NCBI GenBank assembly: GCA_903632075.3
Contig: CAHIKZ030002025.1
Span: forward strand, 173,501-237,500
DNA: 64,000 nucleotides
Direction of reading: 5' to 3'
DNA from: Acanthosepion pharaonis
Lineage: Eukaryota; Mollusca; Cephalopoda; Sepiida; Sepiidae
Position numbers and translations under genes: made by a program
Part shown: positions 1-12,800 of the stretch, piece after piece
How positions within the stretch are numbered: position 1 is the stretch's first letter
Layout: the number at the start of each line of letters is the position of its first letter
Notes under the pieces: generated by a model
Databases searched by the model: none
Told to the model about the DNA's origin: nothing
Seen by the model: only the letters and a program-made list of their open reading frames with translations

Positions 1-3000
1 TCACTTTAAAAGTACCTGACTCCTTATGCCCTGCTTTCTGCTTGTATCTTTTTACAAGATCTCAGATCAGACCAAAATGGTGTATTGCTGCCATATCTGG
101 GCTGGAGCTGCCCAATCCTCACTTTTTCAGCTTGTATCACTTTAAAAAACCTGACTCCTTATGCCCTGCTCTCTATTTTAAAGAGTCAGATCAGACCAAA
201 AAAATGGTGTATTGCTGCCATATCTGGGCTGGAGCTGCCCAATCCTCACTTTTCCAGCTTGTATCACTTTTACCAATGCCCTGCTCTAGATCAGACAGAT
301 CAGACCAAAAATGGTGTATTGCTGCCATATCTGGTCTGGAGCTGCCCAATCCTCACTTTCCAGCTTGTATCACTTTAAAAAGTACCTGACTCCTTATGCC
401 CTGCTCTATCTTTCTATCTTTAAGAGTCAGATCAGACCAAAAATGGTGTATTGCTGCCATATCTGGGCTGGAGCTGCCCAATCCTCACTTTCCAGCTTGT
501 ATCATCTTTAAAAAGTACCTGACTCCTTATGCCCTGCTCTATATTTACAAGAGTCAGATCAGACCAAAAATGATGTATTGCTGCCATATCTGGGCTGGAG
601 CTGCCCAATCCTCACTTTCCAGCTTGTATCACTTTAAAAAGTACCTGACTCCTTATGCCCTGCTCTATCTTTACAAGAGTCAGATCAGACCAAAAATGGT
701 GTATTGCTGCCATATCTGGGCTGGAGCTGCCCAATCCTCACTTTCCAGCTTGTATCACTTTAAAAAGTACCTGACTCCTTATGCCCTGCTCTATATTTAC
801 AAGAGTCAGATCAGACCAAAAATGGTGTATTGCTGCCATATCTGTATCACTGGAGCTGCCCAATCCTCACTTTCCAGCTTGTATCACTTTAAAAAGTACC
901 TGACTCCTTATGCCCTGCTCTATATTTACAAGAGTCAGATCAGACCAAAAATGGTGTATTGCTGCCATATCTGGGCTGGAGCTGCCCAATCCTCATTTTC
1001 CATCTTGTATCACTTTAAAAAATACCTGACCCCTTATGCCCTGCTCTATCTTTACAAGAGTCAGATCAGACCAAAAATGGTGTATTGCTGCCATATCTGG
1101 GCTGGAGCTGCCCAATCCTCACTTTCCAGCTTGTATCACTTTAAAAAGTACCTGACTCCTTATGCCCTGCTCTATCTTTACAAGAGTCAGATCAGACCAA
1201 AAATGGTGTATTGCTGCCATATCTGGGCTGGAGCTGCCCAATCCTCACTTTCCAGTGTGTATCACTTTAAAAAGTACCTGACTCCTTATGCCCTGCTCTA
1301 TATTTACAAGAGTCAGATGAGACCAAAAATGGTGTATTGCTGCCATATCTGGGCTGGAGCTGCCCAATCCTCACTTTCCAGCTTGTATCACTTTAAAAAG
1401 TACCTGACTCCTTATGCCCTGCTCTATCTTTACAAGAGTCAGATCAGACCAAAAAAATGGTGTATTGCTGCCATATCTGGTCTGGAGCTGCCCAATCCTC
1501 ACTTTCCAGCTTGTATCACTTTAAAAAGTACCTGACTCCTTATGCCAGATCAGCTCTTTCTTTACAAGAGTCAGATCAGACCAAAATGGTGTATTGCTGC
1601 ATATATCTGGTCTGGAGCTGTTAAAAATCCTCACTTTCCATTCCTCTTTGTATCACTTTTTAAAAAGTACCTGACTCCTTATGCCCTGCTCTATCTTTAC
1701 AAGAGTCAGATCAGACCAAAAAAATGGTGTATTGCTGCCATATCTGGTCTGGAGCTGCCCAATCCTCACTTTCCAGCTTGTATCACTTTAAAAAAGTACC
1801 TGACTCCTTATGCCCTGCTCTATCTTTACAAGAGTCAGATCAGACCAAAAATGGTGTATTGCTGCCATATCTGGTCTGGAGCTGCCCAATCCTCACTTTC
1901 CATTTCCAGCTTGTATCACTTTAAAAAAGTACCTGACTCCTTATGCCCTGCTCTATCTTTACAAGAGTCAGATCATCCAAAAATGGTGTATTGCTGCCAT
2001 ATCTGGTCTGGAGCTGCCCAATCCTCACTTTCCAGCTTGTATCACTTTAAAAAGTACCTGACTCCTTATGCCCTGCTCTATCTTTACAATAAGTCAGATC
2101 AGACCAAAAATGGTGTATTGCTGCCATATCTGGTCTGGAGCTGCCCAATCCTCACTTTCCAGCTTGTATCACTTTTTAAAAAGTACCTGACTCCTTATGC
2201 CCTGCTCTATCTTTACAAGAGTCAGATCAGACCAAAAATGGTGTATTGCTGCCATATCTGGTCTGGAGCTGCCCAATCCTCACTTTCCAGCTTGTATCAC
2301 TTTAAAAAAAGTACCTGACTCCTTATGCCCTGCTCTATCTTTACAAGAGTCAGATCAGACCAAAAATGGTGTATTGCTGCCATATCTGGGCTGGAGCTGC
2401 CCAATCCTCACTTTCCAGCTTGTATCACTTTTTAAAAAGTACCTGACTCCTTATGCCCTGCTCTATTTTTACAAGAGTCAGATCAGACCAAAAATGGTGT
2501 ATTGCTGCCATATCTGGTCTGGAGCTGCCCAATCCTCACTTTCCAGCTTGTATCACTTTAAAAACCTGACTCCTTATGCCCTGCTCTATCTTTACAAGAG
2601 TCAGATCAGATCAAACCAAAAATTGTATTGCTGCCATATCTGGGCTGGAGCTGCCCATTTAAAACTTTCCAGCTTGTATCACTTGAAAAAGTACCTGACT
2701 CCTTATGCCCTGTTCTATATCTTTACAAGAGTCAGATCAGACCAAAAATGTGTATTGCTGCCATATCTGGGCTGGAGCTGCCCAATCCTCACTTTCCAGC
2801 TTGTATCACTTTAAAAAGTACCTGACTCCTTATGCCCTGCTCTATCTTTTTACAAGAGTCAGATCAGACCAAAAAAATGGTTATTGCTGCCATATCTGGC
2901 TGGAGCTGCCCAATCCTCACTTTCCAGCTTGTATCACTTTAAAAAAGTACCTGACTCCTTATGCCCTGCTCTATCTTTTACAAATCAGATCAGACCAAAA

Positions 3001-6000
3001 ATGGTGTATTGCTGCCATATCTTCTGGAGCTGCCCAATCCTCACTTTCCAGCTTGTATCACTTTAAAAAGTACCTGACTCCTTATGCCCTGCTCTATCTT
3101 TTACAAGAGTCAGATCAGACCAAAAATGGTGTATTGCTGCCATATCTGGTCTGGAGCTGCCCAATCCTCACTTTCCATCTTGTATCACTTTAAAAAGTAC
3201 CTGACTCCTTATGCCCTGCTCTATCTTTACAAGAGTCAGATCAGACCAAAAAATGGTGTATTGCTGCCATATCTGGTCTGGAGCTGCCCAATCCTCACTT
3301 TCCATCTTGTATCACTTTAAAAAGTACCTGACTCCTTATGCCCTGCTCTATCTTTACAAGAGTCAGATCAGACCAAAAATGATGTATTGCTGCCATATCT
3401 GGGCTGGAGCTGCCCAATCCTCACTTTCCAGCTTGTATCACTTTAAAAAGTACCTGACTCCTTATGCCCTGCTCTATCTTTACAAGAGTCAGATCAGACC
3501 AAAAATGTATTACTGCCATATTGCTGCCATATCTGGTCTGGAGCTGACTCCCAATCCTCACTTTCCATCAGACCAAAAATTGTATCATCTTTAAATCCTA
3601 CTTAGAACTTGTATCACTTTTATGACTCCCTGCTCTATCTTTACAAGAGTCAGATCAGACCAAAAAATGCTACCATTGCTGCCATATCTGGTCTGGAGCT
3701 GCCCCCAATCCATCACTCTTTTACAAAAGATCAGCAACCAAAATGGTGTTATTTGTATCACTTTAAAAAGTACCTGACTCCTTATGCCCTGCTCTATCTT
3801 TACAAGAGTCAGATCAGACCAAAAATGGTGTATTGCTGCCATATCTGGTCTGGAGCTGCCCAATCCTCACTTTCCAGCTTGTATCACTTTAAAAAGTACC
3901 TGACTCCTTATGCCCTGCTCTATCTTTACAAGAGTCAGATCAGACCAAAAATGGTGTATTGCTGCCATATCTGGTCTGGAGCTGCCCAATCCTCACTTTT
4001 CCAGCTTGTATCACTTTAAAAAGTACCTGACTCCTTATGCCCCCTGCTCTATCTTTACAAGAGTCAGATCAGACCAAAAATGGTGTATTGCTGCCATATC
4101 TGGGCTGGAGCTGCCCAATCCTCACTTTCCAGCTTGTATCATTTAAAAAGTACCTGATAGACTTATGCCCTGCTCTATCTTTACAAGAGTCAGATCAGAC
4201 CAAAAATGGTGTATTGCTGCCATATCTGGTCTGGAGCTGCCCAATCCTCACTTTCCAGCTTGTATCACTTTAAAAAGTACCTGACTCCTTATCCCTGCTC
4301 TATCTTTACAAGAGTCAGATCAGACCAAAAATGGTGTATTGCTGCCATATCTGGTCTGGAGCTGCCCAATCCTCACTTTCCAGCTTGTATCACTTTAAAA
4401 AGTACCTGACTCCTTATGCCCTGCTCTATCTTTACAAGAGTCAGATCAGATCTATTGCTGCCATATCTGGACTGGAGCAGCCCAATCCTCATTTTCGTGC
4501 TTGTATCACTTTAATCTGTACCTGACTGCTCTATCTTTACAAGATCAGATCAGACCAAAAAAATCTATTGCTGCCATATCCTCTGGAGCTGCCCAATCCT
4601 CACTTTCAGCTTGTATCACTTTAAAAAGTACCTGACTCCTTAATGCCCTGCTCTATCTTTATAAAGAGTCAGATCAGACCAAAAATGGTGTATTGCTGCC
4701 ATATCTGGTCTGGAGCTGCCCAATCCTCACTTTTCAGCTTGTATCACTTTAAAAAGTACCTGACTCCTTATGTCCCTGCTCTATCTTTACAAGAGTCAGA
4801 TCAGACCAAAAAAATGGTGTATTGCTGCCATATCCATCTGGAGCTGCCCAATCCTCACTTTCCAGCTTGTATCATTTTAAAAAGTACCTGACTCCTTATG
4901 CCCTGCTCTATCTTTACAAGAGTCAGATCAGACAAAAAAATGTAATGTGCCATATTGCTGGAGCTGCCCAATATCTGGGCTGGAGTTTTTCTCTGAATCC
5001 ATCAGATCAGACCAAAAAAATCCTCATCCTTTCCATATCTTGTATGTATTTTAAAATATACCTGACTCCTTAAATCCCTGCTCTATCTTTACAAGAGTCA
5101 GATCAGACCAAAAATGGTGTATTGCTGCCATATTTTTCTGGAGCTGCCCCCTCCATCCTGTACATTTTAAAAACTTGTATTCACTTTGAAAATTGCTGCC
5201 ATATCTGGCTGGGTCTGGTGCTTTCCTGTATATATATATGCCCTGCTCTATCTTTACAAAAGTCAGATCAGACCAAAAATGGTGTATTGCTGCCATATCT
5301 GGGCTGGAGCTGCCCAATCCTCACTTTCCAGCTTGTATCACTTTAAAAAGTACCTGACTCCTTATGCCCTGCTCTATCTTTACAAGAGTCAGATCAGACC
5401 AAAAATGATGTATTGCTGCCATATCTGGGCTGGAGCTGCCCAATCCTCACTTTCCATCTTGTATCACTTTAAAAAACTCCTTATGCCCTGCTCTATATTT
5501 ACAAGAGTCAGATCAGACCAAAAAAAATGTGCCTGCCATATCTGGTCTCACCTAGAATCAATCCTCACTTTCAGACCTTGTTTCACTTTCATCAGGTGTA
5601 TCTGACTCATTTATGCCCTACTCATTTTCCAAGAGTCAGATCAGACAAAAAATATTGCTGCCATATCTGGTCTGGAGCTTCCTCACTTTATATCTTGTAT
5701 CACTTTAAAAATGTAACCTGACTCCTTATGTCCTGCTCTATCTTTACAAAGTCAGATCAGACCAAAAATTTTTGCCATATCTGGTCTGGAGCTGCCCAAT
5801 CCTCACTTTCCAATCCTCTTTTATGCTTGTATTTAAAAGTACCTGACTCCTTATGCCCTGCTCTATCTTTACCAGAGTCAGATCAGACCAAAATGGTGTA
5901 TTGCTGCCATATCTGGTCTATTGCTGCCCAATCCTCACTTTCCAGCTTGTATCATTTTTAAAAGTACCTGACTCCTTTGCCCTACCTAGAATTTTTATCT

Positions 6001-6010
6001 TTCTCTATCT
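1..6010 (+). repeat. Satellite A: 126-bp tandem array derived from a LINE reverse-transcriptase C-terminal segment
   Basis: About 47 head-to-tail copies of a 126-bp unit, counted from one ATGGTGTATTGCTGCC to the next. 126 bp is 42 codons, so one frame stays open across units; the longest run is 396-1535 (379 codons). In that frame each unit reads like the stretch just after the RT domain of a non-LTR retrotransposon: YLTPYALLYLYKSQ, then IRPKMVYCCHIW, then AGAAQSSLSSL. Known LINE proteins have LTPE.LL.LYKSQIRP.MEYCCHIWAGA there (family knowledge). The short link YHFKK joins one unit to the next. Subtypes differ by WAG (gggctgg) or WSG (ggtctgg): WAG dominates 1-1450 and WSG is common from 1470. 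Most breaks are one- or two-base changes in A runs or short insertions, which also fits long-read consensus error. The open frame is the fossil RT frame and is not called a gene. Confidence 0.93.
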
Positions 6011-8080
6011 TTACCATTCAGATCAGCTTGATCATTTAAAAAAATGGTGTATTGCTAGTCAGATCATATTCTGCCATATCTGGCTGGAGCTGAATCAATC
6101 CTCACTTTCCCCTGCCAATCACTTTTTTCTCATCAGAATCCATCTTGTACATTTATAAATCTACCATTCATTGCTGCATTGAATATTACTGCCATATCTG
6201 GTCTGGTGCCCTGTTTCTATCTTTCTTTACAAGAGTCAGATCAGACCAAAAATGGTGTATTGGTGCCATATCTGGGCTGGAGCTGCTTTCCTCCAAACTT
6301 TTTACCTGACTCTTCCATCTTGCTCTATCTTTAAAGAGTACCAGATCATCCAAAAAATTGAATATTGCTGCCATATCTGGTCTGGTGCTGCCCTGTTATA
6401 TATCTTCAGATTCTCAACAAAATCAATTAAAAAACCTGACTCCTTATTATTGCTCTATCACCTAGAAGTCAGATCAGACCAAAAAAAATGTATTGCTGCC
6501 AAAGTTTTTCTCATCAGAATCCATCTTTACATTTATAAATCTATCTTCATAAAGTCCATTCAGTCAGATCAAAAATGGTGTATTGCTGCCATATATATCT
6601 TGGAGCTGCCCAAAATCCTCACTTTCCAGCTTGTATCACTTTAGAAAAAGTACCTGACTCCGCCAAAGTTTTGCCCTGCTCTATCTTTACAAGAGTCAGA
6701 TCAGACCAAAATGTGCATTGTATTGCTGCCATATCTGGTCTGGAGCTGCCCAATCCTCACTTTCCAGCTTGTATCACTTTAAAAAAAAAGTACCTGACTC
6801 CTTATGCCCTGCTCTATCTTTACAAGAGTCAGATCAGACCAAAAATGGTGTTTGCTGCCATATCCATCTGGACATTTATAAATCCTCACTTTCATCTTGT
6901 ATCACTTTAAAAAATACCTGACTCCTTATGGTCCTGCTCTATATTTACAAGAGTCAGATCAAACAAAAAAAATGTAATGTTATTGGTCCTCACCACTTTA
7001 AAAATCAACTCCTTATGCCCTTTATCTTTGGACTGAAAAAGTTTTTCTCATCAGAATCCATCTTGTATCACTTTATAAAAGTACCATTCATCCTGCATTG
7101 AATATTGCCCTGCCTCTATCTTTACAAGATATCAGATCAGACCAAAAATGGTGTGGTGCTGCCATATCTGGACTGGAGCTGCCCAAATCCTCACTTTCCA
7201 TCTTGTATCATTTTAAAAAATTCATCCTGCATTCCTTATTGCTGCCATATCTGGTCTTTACAAGTTATAGATCAGACCATCTTTACAAAATCAAAAATGA
7301 TTGCTGCCATATCTGGTCTGGAGCTGCCCAATCCTTTCCCACCACTTGTTTCACTTTCCATCCATTGTATCATTTTTAAAAATTCATCCTGCAAAAAATA
7401 CTGCCATATCTGGGTCTGCCCAATCCTCCTTTCCAGCTTATATATTTAAATTCTCCCAAAAATGCCAAAGATGTAATCTTTCAAGAGTCAGATCAGACCA
7501 AAAAAATGGTGTATTGCTGCCATATCTGGTCTGGATCAGAATCCATCTTTCCAGCTTTATCCTACCATTCATCCAAGAGTGCAGATTGAATATTGCTGCC
7601 ATATCTGGTCTGGTGCTCCTCACTTTATATATCTTTTGAGATTCTCTCTAACAAAATCAAATCAGACCAAAAATGTTATTGGTCCTCATCTAGAATCAAG
7701 ACTGCCCTTTCCCACCGCCAAAGTTTTTTACTTTCAAAATCCATCTTGTCATTTAGATCATTCATCCAAAAATTGAATATTGCTGCCATATCTGGTCTGG
7801 GCTGCTCCAATCCTATACTTTGAGATTCTCACACTTTAAAAAATGAATGAATGTTATTGGTCCTCACCTAGAATCTTTACAAGACTTTTCAGATCAGACC
7901 AAAGTTTTTCTCATTGAATCCATCTTGTACATTTATAAATCTACCAATTCATCTTTCCATTGAATATTTTGCTGCCAAAAGTTATATATCTTGAGATTGA
8001 CTCCTTCAAATGAATGTAATGTTATGCCTAATGCTCTATCTTTACAAGAATCAGATCAGACCAACCGCCAAAGTGTTTGC
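6010..8080 (+). repeat. Mosaic zone mixing satellite A and satellite B words
   Basis: This stretch keeps the shared core ATTGCTGCCATATCTGG, but pieces of 10-40 bases from the two satellites alternate without regular period. For example, near 6650-6690 a type-A unit carries the type-B word CCGCCAAAGTTTT in the middle of TGACTCC...GCCCTGCTC. Near 8000-8070 a type-B unit carries the type-A words GCTCTATCTTTACAAGA and CAGATCAGACCA. No unit is clean. Isolated type-A words such as GACCAAAA also appear in the type-B array, for example near 9767. It could be true recombination between homologous satellites or a consensus or assembly artefact; the sequence alone does not decide. Confidence 0.75.
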
Positions 8081-9960
8081 TCATCAGAATCCATCTTGTA
8101 CATTTATAAATCTACCATTCATCCATGCATTGAATATTGCTGCCATATCTGGTCTGGTGCTCCTGTTATATATCTTGAGATTCTCAGACAAAATCAAAAA
8201 TGAATATTAATGTTATTGGTCCTCACCTAGAATCAAGACTTTAGCTTTTCCCACCGCCAAAGTTTTTCTCATCAGAATCCATCTTCTACATTTATAAATC
8301 AGATCATTCAAAAATGGTGCATTGAATATTGCTGCCATATCTGGTCTGGTGCTCCTGTTATATATCTTGAGATTCTTTCAAAATCAAATGAATGTAATGT
8401 TATTGGTCCTCACCTAGAATCACTCTTGCCCACCCGCCAAAGTTTTTTCATCACTTCAGAATCCAGATGTACATTTAGACCATTCATCAGATGCAAAATT
8501 GAATATTGCTGCCATATCTGGTCTGGTGCTGCCCTGTTATATACTTTGAGATTCTCCACACTTTAAAAATGAATGTAATGTTATTGGTCCTCACCTAGAA
8601 TCAAGACTTCACTTTCAGACCGCAAAAAAGTTTTCTCATCAGAATCCATCTTGTACATTTATAAATCTACCATTCATCCGTGCATTGAATATTGCTGCCA
8701 TATCTGGTCTGGTGTCCTGTTATATATCTTGAGATTCTCACAAAATCAAACCATGTAATGTTATTGGTCCTCACCTAGAATCAAGCTGCCACTTTCTGGT
8801 CCAAAGTTTTTTCTCATCAGAATCCATCTTGTACATTTATAAATCTACCATTCATCCTTGCATTGAATATTGCTGCCATATCTGGTCTGGTGCTCTATGT
8901 TATATATCTTGAGATTCTCCAACAAAATCAAATGAATGTAATGTTATTGGTCCTCACCTAGAATCAAGACTTTACTTTCCCACCGCCAAAGTTTTTTCAT
9001 CAGAATCCATTGTACATTTATAAATCTACCATTCATCATGCATTGAATATTGCTGCCATATCTGGTCTGGTGCTCCTTTATATATCTTGAGATTCTGAAC
9101 AAAATCAAAAGAACTTAATGTTATTGGTCCTCACCTAGAATCAAAACTTTATTTTTCCCACCAAAAGTTTTTTCTCATCAGAATCCATCTTTACATTTAT
9201 AAATCTACCATTCATCCAAAAATTGAATATTGCTGCCATATCTGGTCTGGTGCTAATGTTATTTATCTTGAGATTCTCCACAAAATCAAATGAATGTAAT
9301 GTTATTGGTCCTCACCTAGAATCAAGACTTTATCTTTCCCACCGCCAAAGTTTTTCTCATCAGAATCCATCTTGTACATTTATAAATCTACCATTCATCC
9401 GTGCATTGAATATTGCTGCCCATATCTGGTCTGGTGCTCTGTTATATATCTTGAGATTCTCCACAAAATCAAATGAATGTAATGTTATTGGTCCTCACCT
9501 AGAATCAAGACTTTACTTTTTCCCACCGCCAAAGTTTTTTCTCATCAGAATCCATCTTTTACATTTATAAATCTACCATTCATCCGTGCATTGAATATTG
9601 CTGCCATATCTGGTCTGGTGCTCCTGTTATATATCTTGAGATTCTCAACAAAATCAAATGAATGTAATGTTATTGGTCCTCACCTAGAATCAAGACTTTA
9701 CTTTCCCACCGCTAAAAAAGTTTTTTCATCAGAATCCATCTTGTACATTTATAAATCTACCATTCAGACCAAAATTGAATATTGCTGCCATATCTGGTCT
9801 GGTGCTCCTGTTATATATCTTGAGATTCTCAACAAAATCAAAAGAATGTAATGTTATTGGTCCTCACCTAGAATCAAGACTTTACTTTCCCACCGCCAAA
9901 GTTTTTCTCATCAGAATCCATCTTGGAATACATTTATAAATCTACCATTCATCCTTTATC
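8080..9960 (+). repeat. Satellite B: about 182-bp tandem array derived from a second LINE RT C-terminal segment
   Basis: Ten units are recognisable by ATTGAATATTGCTGCC at 8129, 8321, 8499, 8684, 8862, 9042, 9222, 9405, 9590 and 9774, with spacing of 178-192 bp. Translation across frame slips gives SESILYIYKSTIHPCIEYCC, HIWSGAPV, YLEILNKI, NVIGPHLESRL and SHRQ. The order matches the RT-tail relic at 44635-44898, which has GAPAVYSEILNKIQ, NVIGHDLLLQLQ and SLSHHHN. The end of one unit (SHRQ) joins directly to the start of the next (SFSSESIL). Unlike satellite A, 182 is not a multiple of three and every unit is frameshifted, so no long frame survives. Confidence 0.9.
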
Positions 9961-10330
9961 ATTTAAAAATTGCTAAAATATCTGGTCTGGTGCTCCTTCT
10001 TTATATATCTTCAGATCAGACAAAAATGAATGAATTGTAATATTATTGGTGGAGCTGCCCAATCCTCACTTTCCAACTTGTATTTTTAAAAGTTTTCTCA
10101 TCAGAATCCATCTCTATATGATTTTTAAATCTACAGATCAGACCAAAATTGAATTATTGCTGCCATATCTGGTGGAGCCTCCCTTTTTTTTATAAACTTC
10201 TTGTAACTAATCGAATTTCTATTTAAAAAGGGTCATATGAGACCTTATGCAAAAACTCTATCATCATTCAATTTCAGATGTGAAACAAAAATGGTATATT
10301 GCTGCTTAATCTTTGATTTAACTATATTTA
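9960..10330 (+). repeat. Decayed edge of the satellite block
   Basis: Broken words from both satellites (GGAGCTGCCCAATCCTCAC from A, TCATCAGAATCCATC from B, and TTGCTGCCATATCTGG shared) become progressively more diverged and fade out near 10330. Sloppy array margins with more diverged monomers are usual for satellites. Confidence 0.7.
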
Positions 10331-11729
10331 AAAATTTGAATTTAAAAAATTTTTTGTTCCACTAGTTCAGAACTTTACAGTCCTGATTTATCATGTCATG
10401 TATAGGAGGTTGAATCTCTCTTGGTATTCCAATGGAAAAAAAAGTTCCATTCAAATAGCTTCTTCCTAAGAACTGGTAATTTCTGGAAGAGACTCTTGAG
10501 AGGATTCTTCCTCAATCACTACAATATTAAAATCTTTATAGTTTTGTGTCAACTGTTATTTGCTGTCAATAACCTTATTCAATAAGCCTCTCCCTTAAGT
10601 GGCTCTTGAGATTTGTATTGGGCAAACAATAGTAAAAATATAGATACATATGTTGGAAAGCATTAAATGTGACACAATACCACAGCTTTTGAGCTAGAAT
10701 CCTGCACAGTCTCATTGTCTAACCACTGAGCTTCATCAAGTCACTAACTTGTATATTTACTAAACATTAAATGAGTGGCCATATCATATCCAACATCATT
10801 AAAAGGTAGAAGACATATTGGCCACTGGACTATTTTCATTCATGAAAATTGTTATCTGAAAGAAAGTTGGATTATTTACCATTTTTTTTTTTTAAAGTAC
10901 TTACAAAACTCCATCCATCAGAACCAAGGTGGATATACTGACAAAGTCTGGACTGGTGACTTGCATTTGTTGAGTGATAGCCAATGTCTCCAATCAGACC
11001 TGACAAAATGGTCTGAGTTTCTCAGAATGAGATGGATGCTCTTGGCAAATGGATTGATTACATCCTTCTCATAAATAATAATGATCTTATTAAAGACAAT
11101 ACAAGAGTTGATGGCCATACTATCAGGAATTTCTTGGAGCTTACAATGCAATTGTTTTATTTTTATCTTTATTTTCTGCAGATATCTCTGAAGGAGAGCC
11201 AATTCTTATCTTTCTCTTGTACTGATCATGACATATGGCAATAACTCATTCCAGTAAAGAAACTAGCATAGATATAAAGGCTCATTGAGTAAAGATGTTG
11301 GCATTACTCGATATAAGAAACAGGTTTTTGGCAAGAAAGAAGTTCCATCTAGACAGCTTCTTCAGAACAGCCACTAACCCTGTAACTTGAGTGGCTCTTG
11401 GGCCTTGTATTGAATGTTTAGTAAAAACAAAAAAATGTATACTGGTGTATTCTATGGTTTTAGAAATCTCAACACATCCCTCTGCCTTTATATGTGCTTT
11501 TATTTGATCCCAGCTTATTTATGAATTTTTTGGAAATTAAAAGATTCCCTCTTATTTGCTGTCTACCATTTATTTGAGAACTGCCTCTTTCCCCCTCCCC
11601 TCATGCACCCATACAACAATCTCATTTAGTTAGCATCTACCTTGAGTGGCTCTTGGACCTATTATTGAGGGTATGTTTATTAAAAATGAAAACAGTGTTG
11701 ACATTTACTTTTAGTAACTAAAAAAAGTA

Positions 11730-11730
<1 letters not shown>
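10330..11730. other. No gene recognised; a short dispersed repeat and a tRNA-like scrap
   Basis: No convincing coding sequence. A motif reading roughly TTGAGTGGCTCTTGGACC followed by TTGTATTGA recurs near 10600, 11380 and 11640, and in inverted form near 46660, so it marks an unnamed dispersed repeat. Around 10700-10740 the minus strand reads AGCTCAGTGGTTAGACAA, similar to a tRNA A box, with a weak B-box-like CAGGATTCTAGC, probably a SINE scrap. The short frames in this stretch have no recognisable similarity. Confidence 0.4.
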
Positions 11731-11731
<1 letters not shown>

Positions 11732-11798
<67 letters not shown>

Positions 11799-11800
11799 AA
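11732..11800. repeat. (TA)n/(TG)n microsatellite
   Basis: An uninterrupted TA run passes into TGTGTG. It is one of about 25 long dinucleotide runs in the window. Translated frames over such runs are Tyr-Ile or Ile-Tyr repeats and are not genes. Confidence 0.97.
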
Positions 11801-12626
11801 AATATATAGAAAATAGGAAAGGACTGGTTAGGTAGATCCAAAGTTCCTTAGTATTTTAGTTATTATTTTTAAAAAATAGTGCTCGATACAAATGTAGAGC
11901 ATAAATATAATTATTTATTTAAAAATATGATTCCAACTCGCAACATAAGAGGTCTCATGTTTCAAAACAAGAGCTGGAAACTTCAATATAATTATTTGAA
12001 TTAAATTGAGTTAAAGAAAGTGAAATTCCAAAAAAATTTCGCTTGAAGATGGAACAGAGCTTATATAGATATAACAAAAGATGCCTTCCAAAAGCTAAGC
12101 AAAGTATTAAGAAAACAGTGCAATATTTTTTGTTCTTATTCTACAGTAGTTACTTTATCTATCTTTTTTTTCACTTAATTAAAATAATTTAAAAATCTCT
12201 CTCTATATATATTCAAGACAAAGAAGATCATGACTCCCCACATGTAGTAACATTATTAATTAATTCTATGAATAATACTTATGTAGTTATCAAGACATTA
12301 GACAATTTTTTTTCAAAACTTATTTTACCAATAAGTGGAGAAACTTTCTCATAGTATACATATCAATTCCAGAAGATAATGGATAAAAAGACTGGAATTT
12401 TTAATGATAACAGAATAGGAAAAGGCCAGTAATTTAAGTTATATTTTTTGAAACCAGAATGTTCAGCTATTAAATAAAAAGTCTTGCATTTTAGCCATTA
12501 CTTTTTATTTACAGCTAACTAAAACACCAAAATATATGTCCTTTAAGTGTGATAATTCCATAATTTTTGCCATAGGGTTCATGAAGCAAGATGATTCTAA
12601 GATCCTACAAGACTTAATAGGATTTA

Positions 12627-12800
12627 TTCTTGGCTAACATAATCTTAACAATATAAGACATGGAGATGATACTGATGGCCAACTCAGAAAGGAAACTGAA
12701 AGAACTCTTAATCAAGATAGTAATGGAAAGCAAGAAGAAAGGACTAACTATTAACTGTAAGAAGACTTCATGTATGGTTTGTAGCAAATAAAATGTCCAA
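12627..12800 (+). pseudogene. LINE reverse-transcriptase palm fragment
   Basis: One frame gives NNIRHGDDTD, matching the RT catalytic box NNIRYADDT. After a one-base slip the next frame gives MANSERKLKELL, then ESKKKGLTINCKKTSCMVCS. These resemble the region after the YADD box in RTE/CR1-type LINEs (DSEEKLKELL...KKGL.LNCKKTE.MV, family knowledge). The tyrosine and alanine of the box are lost and the frame is broken, so it is a dead fragment. A related scrap (KKKRLTINCK) lies near 42160. Confidence 0.7.

Noticed and set aside
1..6010. Numerous overlapping open frames of 60-380 codons read as a repeat-protein gene family
   Set aside because: They are the same 126-bp unit read in successive frames after small indels. 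The peptide is a fossil of a LINE RT tail, not a zinc-finger or other repeat domain; CCH spacing is not that of a zinc finger.
8080..9960. CTGATGAG on the minus strand of every satellite B unit as a hammerhead core
   Set aside because: It is followed by AAAAACTTTGG with no stem II and no correctly placed GAAAC. It comes from the RT codons for SPESI (TCATCAGAATCC) and is a coincidence.
1..10330. Possible CRISPR array because of regular repeats
   Set aside because: Whole 126- or 182-bp units repeat with no unique spacers, and the context is eukaryotic.
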